Assembly: GCF_023330665.1 (NCBI RefSeq)
Contig: NZ_CP097127.1
Coordinates: forward strand, 2,418,001 to 2,482,000
From: Conexibacter sp. S30A1
GTDB taxonomy: Bacteria; Actinomycetota; Thermoleophilia; Solirubrobacterales; Solirubrobacteraceae
Direction: 5' to 3'
Length of the DNA: 64,000 nt
The stretch's first letter is position 1. Each line of letters starts with the position of its first letter. The notes below the pieces were generated by a model, which saw only the letters and a program-made list of their open reading frames with translations, was not told where the DNA came from and did not search any database. This document shows positions 48,175 to 56,613 of this stretch, in pieces. A program made the translations under genes and the position numbers.

Positions 48175-49670
48175 GCTGCCCCCATGCGTGCCCGCAGGCG
48201 CGAGAGTGCCGCGCGCCCCTGTTCCAGTTCGGACCGGCGCACGAAGCCGGTCACAAGCAGCGCGGGTCCGATGGCGACGAACACGAGCGCGCGCAGCGCG
48301 AAGCCCCCGAGGCCGGTGTCGGGTGCCAGCAGCTCGCCGGCCGTTGTCAGACCACCGGCGATCAGCACCAGCTGCGCGAGACGGCGCCAATCGAAGCCGA
48401 CCGGGAAGGCCCGGCGGACGAGCAGATGCATGACCGCGAGCATCGCCACGTAGGCACCGCACAGCGCCACGCCGGCGCCCGCGATCCCGTAGTGGGGCAC
48501 CAGCACGATCAGCAGCACCACGTTCACCGCCAGGCCGACGAGCGCCGCCGGGAAGTTCCGGCGCGTGACCTTGGCGCGGCCGGCCACCACCAGCAGCACG
48601 ACCCAAAGTCCATACAGCGCCCAGCCGAGCGACACCCAGGGGATCGCCACGTAGGAGCCCAGATAGCCGCGGTGTGGGGCCAGCACAGTGATGATGTAGC
48701 GATCCTCCAGGGCCAGGCCGGCGACCGCCCAACCGGTCAGCGCACAGTAGTAGGTGGTCACAAGGCTGTACAGACGCGCCGCCTGGGCGTCGTCGGCGAC
48801 CGAGTAGGCGAGCGGTGGCCAGGCGTACTGGAAGGCGGTGACGACCAGCGTGATGGCGCCGGCGACCTTCATCGCGATCGCGTAGCGGCCGGCCGCGGCG
48901 GGACCCTGGCTGTGGACCAGGTACTGCCGGTCCAGCACGCTGAGCGCATACACCGACGCCTCCGCCGGCAGTGTCGGCAGGCCGAAGCGCAGCAGCGTGG
49001 CCAGGCTGTCCGCGGCCGCGGCGCGGCCGCGGCGCGCCCCCTCGCGCGCAAACGGACCGATCAGGCGGCCGCGCAGATGCCACCAGAGCCCGAACAGCAC
49101 AACCGTCGTGGTGCCGTAGTTCGCGATCAGCAGGCCCTCGTAGCCACGTCGAAGGCCGACGACCAGCACTACGGAGACCGCCACCGTCACCACCACGTTG
49201 ATCGTGTTGACAACCGCGTAGGCGCGCAGGCGCTCGTCGACGCGGAGCACCGCCTGCGCGAGCTCGAGGTTGGTGAAGGACCAGACCCCTAGCACGGCGA
49301 TGCGGAAGGCTCCCGGCACGCGCTCGCTGGTCACCAGCACCGACAGCGGGCCGGCCGGCAGCGCCAGGGCTACACAGATCAGCGTGGTGGTGAGGACCAC
49401 GACGACGGTCGTGCGCCGCACCAGGGCATCGCGGCGGCCTCTGTCCTCATCGCTGAAGTAGTAGCGCAGAAACGATTCGATCAGGCCGAGGCGAGCGACG
49501 ATGCTGACCAGGATCACGAACGTGGCGAGCGTCTCGACGATGCCGTAACCGGCGGGCGGGATGCGGCCCGTATAGACCGGCAGCAGCAGAACGGCCAGGA
49601 GCTTCTGCAGAATGCTCGGCAGCTGGTAGGCGCCGAGCGCGCTGGCCAGGCGTTTGAGGTAGGCGGCCAT
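48171..49670 (-). CDS. polysaccharide flippase (Wzx/MurJ-like, MOP superfamily)
   Basis: 499 residues with about 12-14 hydrophobic helices. The N-terminus LASALGAYQLPSILQKLLAV, then PVYTGRIPPAGYGIVETLAT matches the Wzx pattern in which a new tip of the sheet is formed after YG. It should turn lipid-linked oligosaccharides to the outside. A TACGCT box lies 11 nt before the ATG, so an internal promoter is possible. Confidence 0.9.
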   Translation of the reverse strand: MAAYLKRLASALGAYQLPSILQKLLAVLLLPVYTGRIPPAGYGIVETLATFVILVSIVARLGLIESFLRYYFSDEDRGRRDALVRRTTVVVVLTTTLICVALALPAGPLSVLVTSERVPGAFRIAVLGVWSFTNLELAQAVLRVDERLRAYAVVNTINVVVTVAVSVVLVVGLRRGYEGLLIANYGTTTVVLFGLWWHLRGRLIGPFAREGARRGRAAAADSLATLLRFGLPTLPAEASVYALSVLDRQYLVHSQGPAAAGRYAIAMKVAGAITLVVTAFQYAWPPLAYSVADDAQAARLYSLVTTYYCALTGWAVAGLALEDRYIITVLAPHRGYLGSYVAIPWVSLGWALYGLWVVLLVVAGRAKVTRRNFPAALVGLAVNVVLLIVLVPHYGIAGAGVALCGAYVAMLAVMHLLVRRAFPVGFDWRRLAQLVLIAGGLTTAGELLAPDTGLGGFALRALVFVAIGPALLVTGFVRRSELEQGRAALSRLRARMGAA

Positions 49671-49735
49671 ATAGGCGCCCTAGCGTAGTCAGTGGCCGGA
49701 CGCCAGCGTGCGGCGACGCCCAAACCGAGACCTGC

Positions 49736-51700
49736 TCACCCCTGCCCGGAGAGCACCGTCCAGGCGTTGGCCATCAGGATCTGGGAGTCGGCGTTGTGGG
49801 CCAGGCTCGCGCCGAAGTCCGGCAAGCCGACCTCGATCACCGTGCCGTGGCCGTAGCGGAAGCCGACCACGGCCAGGGTGCCACTGCTGATCCCCGCCGC
49901 GGAGTAGGTGCTCCCGGCGGGCGGCTGGAGCGGCTGGTACTCGTTGAAGCCGCCGAAGGTCACGGGCCCGGCGAGGATCCCGAGCGGGTCCGCAAGCGTG
50001 GTGATCAGCTGTCCGCTCGTGGGTGTGACGGGTCCGCGCCTGACACCGAAGGGATCGGCGGTGGGCAGGGTCGGCGCCGAGGCGCGCGGGTCGGCGGGGA
50101 AGCCGCTGATGTGGACCAGACCCCGGAAGGTGCCCGTGCCGAGCGTCATCACGCTGCCGCCGGCCCGGACGAAACGCTCGAGCGTGCCCACCAGAGACTG
50201 GGGCAGGAACTCCTCACCGTCCGCAAACAGCACACCACGGCGTCGGGCGAGCGTCGGCCCGCGGCCCTGCGCCAATGCCACGTCGGTCGTCAGCTGGTAG
50301 CGGAGGTGCAACGACCGCAGGTATGCGAGCAGCGCGGCGTCAGCGCTTGAGCCCAGCGGCAGGCCGTCCACCAGTGGGCGCCTGAGCAGCGTGGCGTCGC
50401 CGGCCGCGAGCGTGTCGGGCAGGCCGTCGCCGGTGTCGTCAACGGGCGTGTCACCCATCCAGGTCAGCGTCGGCAGCACAACCAGAACCGGCGCGCGTGC
50501 CGCCTTCGCGCCCGCCTGTGCCGCGACGAGCGGCACGATCGCGCGCTGCCGGCCGGACTGGACGGTGAGCGTGTAGATGCCGGACTGCCGGCGGGGCATC
50601 CGCACGTGGAAGTGGCTCTGCCCGGCCTGGCCGGAGCCGTGAGCGAGCACGCGTCGATTCGCGGGCGCGCGCAGCCGCCATTTGAAGGGCGCAAGCGGCG
50701 AGTAGATCCCGACGCGGGCGCGGGCGCCCGAGGCGGTGGCGGTGAGCGGCGGAGTGACAGCCAGATAACGGATCGTCACGCCGGCGTGCGGCGTCGTGGC
50801 GGCCCTGGGCGGCAGGCGGGCGGGCCAACTGGCCTGGTCGCAGGCGGGGTTCTGGGCGGTGATGCCGACCAGGTAGGTTCCGGCCGGGGCCGGCTGCCCG
50901 TCGATCTTACCGTTCCAGACCGTCCAGTTGCGGCGCAGATCGGCCACCGGCAGGCTCAAGACCAGCTGCGGCCGCCCGACCACGTCGGTGCGGTAGATGT
51001 CGATCCAGACCCGCCGGTAGGCGGCCTTTGTGAAGGTGATCCTGACCTTGCCCCGCGGCGGGGTCAGCAGCGCCGGGCCCGGGAACCGCACGACCGTCGC
51101 GGAGCGCTTGGTAGCTGCCGCGCCGCCTGTGGTGCTCGTCGAAGATCCACCCGCGGCGGCACTCGCCGCCCCAACCAGGCTCACATTCAGCACGCGCGGA
51201 TGTGGTGGCGTGGTCAGCACCTGCACCGGTGCCTGCGAGAGGTTGATCGACCGGTCCTGCTGGGCCAGCACCACGCGGAAGTAATAGGTGCCAGCCGGGG
51301 CGAGCTGGCCGTTGGACAGCCGCCCGTTCCAGGTGAACACGCGGCTGTCGCGCTGGGTCTGCACGGGATGAGCGGGGCCGGGGGCGGCCAGCATCGGCGT
51401 GCCGGAGCTGAGCGTGTCGATCGGGCCGCCGCCGGCGTTGGCGGCGCTCACGATGTAGACGCCCACCGAGTTGTCGGCGTGACTCAGCGCGAGCGTCAGC
51501 TTCGTCTGCGCGTAATTGAGCGGCTTATGGCTGCGGGAGATGCAGACACGCCCGTTGACAGGATCAAGCGCTGCCGGAATCGGGTTGAGTGGCGCCCAAA
51601 GCAGCGGCGGCGCGGTCTTCAGGGTCTGGACGAGGAAGAAGGCGGCGATCGTCGCGAACGCCAGCAGCACGAAGCCCACAAGCGGCACGCGGCGGCTCAC
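49736..51700 (-). CDS. large secreted/anchored protein with FlgD-type Ig-like domains
   Basis: 654 residues. An N-terminal helix (VPLVGFVLLAFATIAAFFLV) anchors or secretes it. Two FlgD-like beta sandwiches follow, each with the turn N-G-x4-x-P-A-G-T-Y (FTWNGRLSNGQLAPAGTYYF, then WTVWNGKIDGQPAPAGTYLV). A third beta domain and a C-terminal part (from about residue 400) follow that resembles the glutamine-amidotransferase-like ends of N,N-dimethylformamidase relatives (SSADAALLAYLRSLHLRYQL, FVRAGGSVMTLGTGTFRG). Probably an outside protein of the glycan cluster; function unknown. ATG overlaps the phosphatase stop. Confidence 0.75.
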   Translation of the reverse strand: MSRRVPLVGFVLLAFATIAAFFLVQTLKTAPPLLWAPLNPIPAALDPVNGRVCISRSHKPLNYAQTKLTLALSHADNSVGVYIVSAANAGGGPIDTLSSGTPMLAAPGPAHPVQTQRDSRVFTWNGRLSNGQLAPAGTYYFRVVLAQQDRSINLSQAPVQVLTTPPHPRVLNVSLVGAASAAAGGSSTSTTGGAAATKRSATVVRFPGPALLTPPRGKVRITFTKAAYRRVWIDIYRTDVVGRPQLVLSLPVADLRRNWTVWNGKIDGQPAPAGTYLVGITAQNPACDQASWPARLPPRAATTPHAGVTIRYLAVTPPLTATASGARARVGIYSPLAPFKWRLRAPANRRVLAHGSGQAGQSHFHVRMPRRQSGIYTLTVQSGRQRAIVPLVAAQAGAKAARAPVLVVLPTLTWMGDTPVDDTGDGLPDTLAAGDATLLRRPLVDGLPLGSSADAALLAYLRSLHLRYQLTTDVALAQGRGPTLARRRGVLFADGEEFLPQSLVGTLERFVRAGGSVMTLGTGTFRGLVHISGFPADPRASAPTLPTADPFGVRRGPVTPTSGQLITTLADPLGILAGPVTFGGFNEYQPLQPPAGSTYSAAGISSGTLAVVGFRYGHGTVIEVGLPDFGASLAHNADSQILMANAWTVLSGQG

Positions 51701-52266
51701 AGCGCAATCACCCCCGTGTTGGGCACGTCGTACTCATGGAAGGCATCCAGGCCGCGCGGATCCGCGCGGCAAAGTACCGTCCGGATGCAGCCGCGGTGAC
51801 AGACCACAAGCGCCGGCAGCGGGCCGGCTTTGCGAATGTCCGAAAGTGCCGCCCAGACCCTGTCTGAGTGCTCCTTGAGCGACTCCCCGCCGGGGAAGCG
51901 AAAGCCGGCCCCGGCGCGCAGCCAGGCGGCGTACGCGTCGGGGTCCTCACGCGCGACCTCGGCGAACAGCCGGCCTTCCCAGCTGCCGCGGTTGCCCTCA
52001 CGCAGGCGTGCGTCCAGCCGGGGTTGGAGCCCGATCCGCTCGCCCACGATCTGCGCGGTCTGCACCGCGCGTGTCAGATCGGAGCTCCAGAGCGCGCGGA
52101 CCGCGAACTCGGCGGCCACGCGCTGCGCCAACGCGTGCGCCTGCTCAAGGCCCTTGGCGTTCAGCGGCGTGTCCCGGAAACCCTGGAAGCGCAGCGGTTC
52201 GATGTTGTCGTCGGTCTGCCCGTGGCGTGCCAGCAGCAGACCGCTATCACCAGCGAGCGCAGCCAT
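51697..52266 (-). CDS. histidine phosphatase family protein (phosphoglycerate mutase-like)
   Basis: 189 residues. Catalytic R-H-G in LLLARHGQTDDN, phosphate-binding arginine in WSSDLTRAVQTAQIVGE, glutamate in REGNRGSWEGRLF and the second catalytic histidine in LVVCHRGCIRTVL. It removes phosphate from small molecules or sugars. ATG 52264-52266 is preceded by AGGG and begins just before the first beta strand. In this cluster a sugar phosphate is a plausible substrate. Confidence 0.9.
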   Translation of the reverse strand: MAALAGDSGLLLARHGQTDDNIEPLRFQGFRDTPLNAKGLEQAHALAQRVAAEFAVRALWSSDLTRAVQTAQIVGERIGLQPRLDARLREGNRGSWEGRLFAEVAREDPDAYAAWLRAGAGFRFPGGESLKEHSDRVWAALSDIRKAGPLPALVVCHRGCIRTVLCRADPRGLDAFHEYDVPNTGVIAL

Positions 52267-52292
52267 CGCTTGCCCTGCGACGGGTGCCGACC

Positions 52293-53567
52293 TCAGCCCG
52301 CTGCCGAGCTCGAGGCGAGGCTGGCACGGTCCTGGCCCAGAGAGACGACGACGTTGGCGGAGCACGAACCGAGCGATGCGCCGGAGGCGCTGATCGCACA
52401 GCTCGTCAGCACGGCCGAGTTCGCAGGTTGCACCCGGGAGGAGCCCAACGCGAGCGCCTTGGCGACATGCTTGGCGGCCCGGAGGTTGGCGGCCCTGTCT
52501 CTGCCCGTCAGGTAGTAGACGTAGCTGAGCTGCTCGGTCTGCGACGAGGCGTTGGTGATGTTGCCCTGCTTGTAACCGTCGCCGGCGAGCTTGGTGCCGA
52601 CATCTGCGGCGAGGCCGGCGACCGCGGTCCCGTTCATCACCGCGACGGTCACGTGCGCCGGGTTGAACGGTGGGAGCTTGGCCTGCGTCACATGCTTCGC
52701 GGCGGCCGGGCTGGAGGATGCCTGCTGGCTGGCTGACGCCTTGGGCGACGCTTTGCCCGCGCTCGTGCCACCTGAGCTCAGAATCACGACCAGGCCCACA
52801 ACGATCACAAGCAGCGCGACCGCGCCGACTGCGATTGGCAGCAGGCGTCCGCTCAGCCAGCCCGGTCCGAGCGGATCCTCCTCGAGCAGCGGAAAGGAGT
52901 TCGCCGGGCGCGGTCTCGAGCTGATCCGGCTTGGCGGGGCGCCGCTACCCGGCGCACCCGCGGCCTCGACGGGTCTTGGCACCGGACGGCTCGGGAAAGG
53001 GCCGGCGACGCGAGGCGCAGCGCCAGCCGCGCGCGCCGCGCCGTTCGCGGTTGCAGGCTTAGCGATGAACCTGGTCGCAGACGCCAGCGCCGGCGCACCC
53101 ATGCCGGCGGGAGCCGCGGGAACGCCGTTGGCACCGTTGCGCCGTGGCGGCACCGGCACGCCAGCGTCCCGGGCGTCCGGGGATGCAGTCAGGGCGGATG
53201 GCGGACCGGCGCTGGCAGCCGCCGTGGCGGGGCTTGGTACGCGGCGCACGGTTGGCGACGGCGCAGCCGTGGGTCGCGGAGCGGTCGGCAGCCGCACGCC
53301 CGCTGGCGGCGGCACCGGCATCGAGCCTCCGGGGGCGGGCGCTCGCCGCATGCCGGATCCCTGCATCAGCTGCGCGACCCGCGCCTCGAGCCCGGCGACG
53401 TGCTGCTGTGACTCCTCCAGCTGCTCACGCAGCGCGGTGGTCTCGCGGGCGTGGGCGAAGTAGAGCACGATGAGGATCGCCACGGCGATGATCGAGGCGA
53501 AACCGATGTCGTTGCCGACCGAGCCGATCAGCTTGTGGACGGAGAGTGATGCGAGTGGCAGCAGCAT
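52293..53567 (-). CDS. membrane protein with coiled coil and C-terminal LytR_C domain
   Basis: 424 residues. One helix near residues 20-38 (IGFASIIAVAILIVLYFAHA), a coiled coil (REQLEESQQHVAGLEARVAQ), a long Pro/Ala-rich stretch to about 235, a second helix at about 250-272 (LLPIAVGAVALLVIVVGLVV), and outside a LytR_C (cell-envelope) domain at about 300-395 (VTVAVMNGTAVAGLAADVGT). LytR_C domains are common in proteins handling cell-wall glycopolymers. A TAGACT box lies 11 nt before the ATG. Confidence 0.82.
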   Translation of the reverse strand: MLLPLASLSVHKLIGSVGNDIGFASIIAVAILIVLYFAHARETTALREQLEESQQHVAGLEARVAQLMQGSGMRRAPAPGGSMPVPPPAGVRLPTAPRPTAAPSPTVRRVPSPATAAASAGPPSALTASPDARDAGVPVPPRRNGANGVPAAPAGMGAPALASATRFIAKPATANGAARAAGAAPRVAGPFPSRPVPRPVEAAGAPGSGAPPSRISSRPRPANSFPLLEEDPLGPGWLSGRLLPIAVGAVALLVIVVGLVVILSSGGTSAGKASPKASASQQASSSPAAAKHVTQAKLPPFNPAHVTVAVMNGTAVAGLAADVGTKLAGDGYKQGNITNASSQTEQLSYVYYLTGRDRAANLRAAKHVAKALALGSSRVQPANSAVLTSCAISASGASLGSCSANVVVSLGQDRASLASSSAAG

Positions 53568-53581
53568 CTGAACGGGCCAGT

Positions 53582-55543
53582 CTACGACGACGCCTGTCGC
53601 ATCGGCGTGGCCGTCAGCTCGGCGCGCTGCGCATCCAGCTTGGATACATGCTCAGCCAGCGCGGCCGCGTCACCCTCGAGCACCAGCAGGTTGACCTGGT
53701 CGAAGGTCTCCCTCACCCAGGCTGGGTCCAGCGGCTCGCGCTGGGCTCTGATGATCTTCTGGGCGGCCGTGGGCTGTGGCCGCTCATAGGGGTTGAACAG
53801 CACCTCGTCGAACTTCTCGCCAGGGCGCGCGCCGATGATGTCGATCGCGATGTCGCGTCCGGGCTCGAGCCCGGACAGTCTGATCATCGTCTCGGCGAGC
53901 GTGACGATCTTCATCGGCTCGCCCATGTCGAGCACGAACACCTCGCCGCTGCGCTCCGACAGCGACCCGGAGCGGATCACGAGCTGCACCGCCTCCGGAA
54001 CCGTCATGAAGTAACGCGTCATGCGTTCGTCGGTGACGGTCACCGGGCCGCCGGCGGCGATCTGACGACGGAAGATCGGCACGACCGAACCGGAGGAGCC
54101 CAGCACGTTGCCGAAGCGAACGGTCGTGTAGCGGGTCGACGGGTGGCGCACGGCTGCCGCCTCAACCGCCCATTCGGCCAGCGCCTTGGAGGCGCCCATC
54201 ACGGTCGCGGGCATCACCGCCTTGTCAGTCGAGATCAGCACAAAGATCTCAACCCCGAACTCGCCCGCCAAGCGCGCCATCAGCAGCGTCGCCAGGGCGT
54301 TGTTACGCACGGCCTCCACCGGGTTGGCCTCCATCATCGCCACATGCTTGTAGGCGGCGGCGTGGAAGATCACCGCCGGGCGATGCTCGCTGAAGACCTC
54401 GCGCATGCGCTCGTCCTCCTTGCAGTCGGCCAGCACCGGCACGGTCACGTTGACGTGACGGTCCTCCCTGAGCTCACGCGCGATCTCGAACAGGTTGTCC
54501 TCGGCGTGGTCCACGAGCACCAGCCGGCGCGGGCCCACACGCGCGATCTGGCGGCAGAGCTCGGAGCCGATCGAACCGCCGGCGCCGGTCACCATCACCA
54601 CCTTGCCCTGCAGGTAGGCACCGACCCGCTCGAGCTCCATGTGCACCGGCTCGCGGCCAAGTATGTCCTCGACCCGCACCTCACGCAGCTGTCGGGTGAC
54701 GCGCAGCTGACCGGCCCCGTCCTGCAGCAGCTCGAACACGGTCGGGGTCGTGCGGACCGGGATGCCGCGCTGGCGACAGGCGCCCACGACCGCGGCACGT
54801 ACCGTGCCCGGCGCAGATGGGATCGCGATCACGACCTCGTCAGGCTCGACCTCGTCGAGCACCCGCTCCAGATCGGCTTGCGCAGTGGTCCCGAGCACGC
54901 GCAGCCCGTACTCATCCCTGAGGCGTCGCTTGCGCGGGTCGTCGTCGATGAAACCGACCGGGCGCATGCGCAGCGCCGCGTTGCGCATCAACTCGCGCAC
55001 GACCAGGCGTCCGCCCTCGCCGGCGCCGACGATCAACACGTCGCGCGTGCCCTTGGCGACGCGCAGGTTGCGGATCCGCCCCTCGGTCACAAGCCGGGTC
55101 ATGAAGCGCACCCCACCGAGCAGCGCGAGCATCAGCAGCAGGAACATGACGGCCACGCTGGCCGGCAGCAGCACCCCGGTCCGGTAGCCATGCTTGCCCG
55201 GAGCGGTCACCGGGTGGAGCAGGGCGATCGCCCCAACCACCAGTACAGCCGCCACGATTACGCCCTTGCCGAGCTGCTCGAAGTCGCGCTGCCCGATGTA
55301 GGTCCAGAGTCGCTCATACAGGCCGAAGCCGGCGAGCACGATCAGCGTGAGCGGCACCACCCACCAGATCGTGCGCGGCAGCAGGTGCACGTACTTGGCG
55401 TCGGCGCCAAGTGCCGGCAGACCATCGAAGCGCAGCCAGAAGGCAAGCACGTAAGCGAAGGCGACCAGTACGCCGTCGAGCACGAACTGCGGCAACGAGT
55501 GCCTGTGCACGGGCAAGGCCGCGGACCGAAACCGTCGGCTCAT
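53582..55543 (-). CDS. membrane nucleotide-sugar 4,6-dehydratase (PglF/CapD/WbpM type)
   Basis: 653 residues. Four N-terminal membrane helices, a CoA-binding-like Rossmann domain (VLIVGAGEGGRLVVRELMRN) and a catalytic short-chain dehydrogenase domain from about residue 315 with VTGAGGSIGSELCRQI, AAAYKHVAMMEANPVEA and STDKAVMPATVMGASKALAE. The tyrosine of the usual Y-x3-K is replaced by methionine, as in inverting and PglF-like dehydratases. It converts UDP-GlcNAc to a 4-keto-6-deoxy sugar. TAGAAT (minus strand, 55552-55557) ends 8 nt before the ATG. Confidence 0.92.
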   Translation of the reverse strand: MSRRFRSAALPVHRHSLPQFVLDGVLVAFAYVLAFWLRFDGLPALGADAKYVHLLPRTIWWVVPLTLIVLAGFGLYERLWTYIGQRDFEQLGKGVIVAAVLVVGAIALLHPVTAPGKHGYRTGVLLPASVAVMFLLLMLALLGGVRFMTRLVTEGRIRNLRVAKGTRDVLIVGAGEGGRLVVRELMRNAALRMRPVGFIDDDPRKRRLRDEYGLRVLGTTAQADLERVLDEVEPDEVVIAIPSAPGTVRAAVVGACRQRGIPVRTTPTVFELLQDGAGQLRVTRQLREVRVEDILGREPVHMELERVGAYLQGKVVMVTGAGGSIGSELCRQIARVGPRRLVLVDHAEDNLFEIARELREDRHVNVTVPVLADCKEDERMREVFSEHRPAVIFHAAAYKHVAMMEANPVEAVRNNALATLLMARLAGEFGVEIFVLISTDKAVMPATVMGASKALAEWAVEAAAVRHPSTRYTTVRFGNVLGSSGSVVPIFRRQIAAGGPVTVTDERMTRYFMTVPEAVQLVIRSGSLSERSGEVFVLDMGEPMKIVTLAETMIRLSGLEPGRDIAIDIIGARPGEKFDEVLFNPYERPQPTAAQKIIRAQREPLDPAWVRETFDQVNLLVLEGDAAALAEHVSKLDAQRAELTATPMRQASS

Positions 55544-55551
55544 CGCGCCCG

Positions 55552-55557
55552 ATTCTA
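55552..55557 (-). promoter_or_regulatory. candidate -10 box (TAGAAT) for the 4,6-dehydratase
   Basis: TAGAAT on the minus strand ends 8 nt before the ATG at 55543; leaderless layout. Confidence 0.5.
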
Positions 55558-55569
55558 TTAGCGCGAGGC

Positions 55570-56580
55570 CTAAGCGCAGGTAATTCGCGCCGGCGAGCAG
55601 AGCAGATCCGCCAGCAGCCGTGGGTTACGGCGGATCCGTTGCAGGCCACGCTGGCCGCCTTCGCGCTTGGAGAGCTCGATCTGATCGGCGCTCTGCAGGC
55701 GACGCAGGCGCCCTTCAGCGATGAGGTGTTCGTCAACTGCGCCCAGCCGGCCCTCGAACACCGTGAAGACCGGGGTGCCCAGCGCCACCGCCTCGCGGTT
55801 CATGGTGCCGCCGGCGGAGACGACCAGGTCCGCATGGGCGATCAGCGACTGCGCGTCGATCGCGTGCTCTGGCACCACGAACCCGCCGCTGCGCACAAGC
55901 TCGGCGCGCTGTGCCGGCGTGCGCGGCAGCACGACCGTCTGGCTGCCGCGCAGCCGCTCCAGCACCTGTCCGAAGAGGTCGTTCTCAAAGCGGTGGTAGA
56001 GCGATACGGCTGGCGGCGTGCGCACCACCGCGATCGGCTGCGAGGCGTCCAATCCGAGCTGCGCGAGCACCGTGGCGTCAGGCACGAAGTCATACAGGTA
56101 GTACTCCTCCTTGAGCCCCGGGTAGCGGTGCAGCTTGCCGGCCGCCCCGTAGCGCTCCAGGCGCTGCGGGGGAATCATCTCGGGCACGACGACCGCCTGC
56201 GCCAGGCGGCAGTTGACGTTGTGTTGCACGGTCGCCCACTCGTAGTCGAACATCGTCGCGCAGGGAATCCGCAGCACCCGTGCGGCCACGGTGATGTCGT
56301 TGGAGCCGTGGCCGATGGCCAGGTCGAAGCGGCGTCTGGAGGCAAAGCGCACGAGTTGTGCGGAGCGTTCGGCCAGCCCGCGCGCCTTGTCGGCGAGCGC
56401 GGCGCCACGATGGTGACCGATGCGGTAGTACCCGAGCCCCAGCCGCTCACAGAGCTCGAGCGTCTGCGCGAAGTCGCGCGCCGTGACCTGCACCTCGTGG
56501 CCGTTGCGCTCGAGCCGACGGATCACCGGCGCCAGCACCAGGACGTGCGGGGAGTTGGTGAGGTCGACCCAGACTCTCAC
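55570..56580 (-). CDS. DUF354-family glycosyltransferase-like protein
   Basis: 336 residues matching the DUF354 pattern: VWVDLTNSPHVLVLAPVIRR at the N-terminus, FDLAIGHGSNDITVAARVLR, FDYEWATVQHNVNCRLAQAV and the C-terminal VSAGGTMNREAVALGTPVFT. The fold is GT-B-like, similar to UDP-GlcNAc 2-epimerase and MurG, but no reaction is established. GTG 56578-56580 has AAAGGA upstream. Likely a sugar-transfer or sugar-activation enzyme of the cluster. Confidence 0.85.
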   Translation of the reverse strand: MRVWVDLTNSPHVLVLAPVIRRLERNGHEVQVTARDFAQTLELCERLGLGYYRIGHHRGAALADKARGLAERSAQLVRFASRRRFDLAIGHGSNDITVAARVLRIPCATMFDYEWATVQHNVNCRLAQAVVVPEMIPPQRLERYGAAGKLHRYPGLKEEYYLYDFVPDATVLAQLGLDASQPIAVVRTPPAVSLYHRFENDLFGQVLERLRGSQTVVLPRTPAQRAELVRSGGFVVPEHAIDAQSLIAHADLVVSAGGTMNREAVALGTPVFTVFEGRLGAVDEHLIAEGRLRRLQSADQIELSKREGGQRGLQRIRRNPRLLADLLCSPARITCA

Positions 56581-56613
56581 TGAACCGGTCCTTTGGCAGC
56601 CCGCGTCCGCGGC

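Noticed and set aside
48003..49292. 429-codon rightward frame opposite the flippase
   Set aside because: Antisense shadow; no hydrophobic core or domain, while the leftward frame is a clear multi-helix flippase.
53546..55561. 671-codon rightward frame opposite the 4,6-dehydratase
   Set aside because: Mirror of the coding strand with His/Arg/Asp-rich composition; the leftward gene has complete family motifs.
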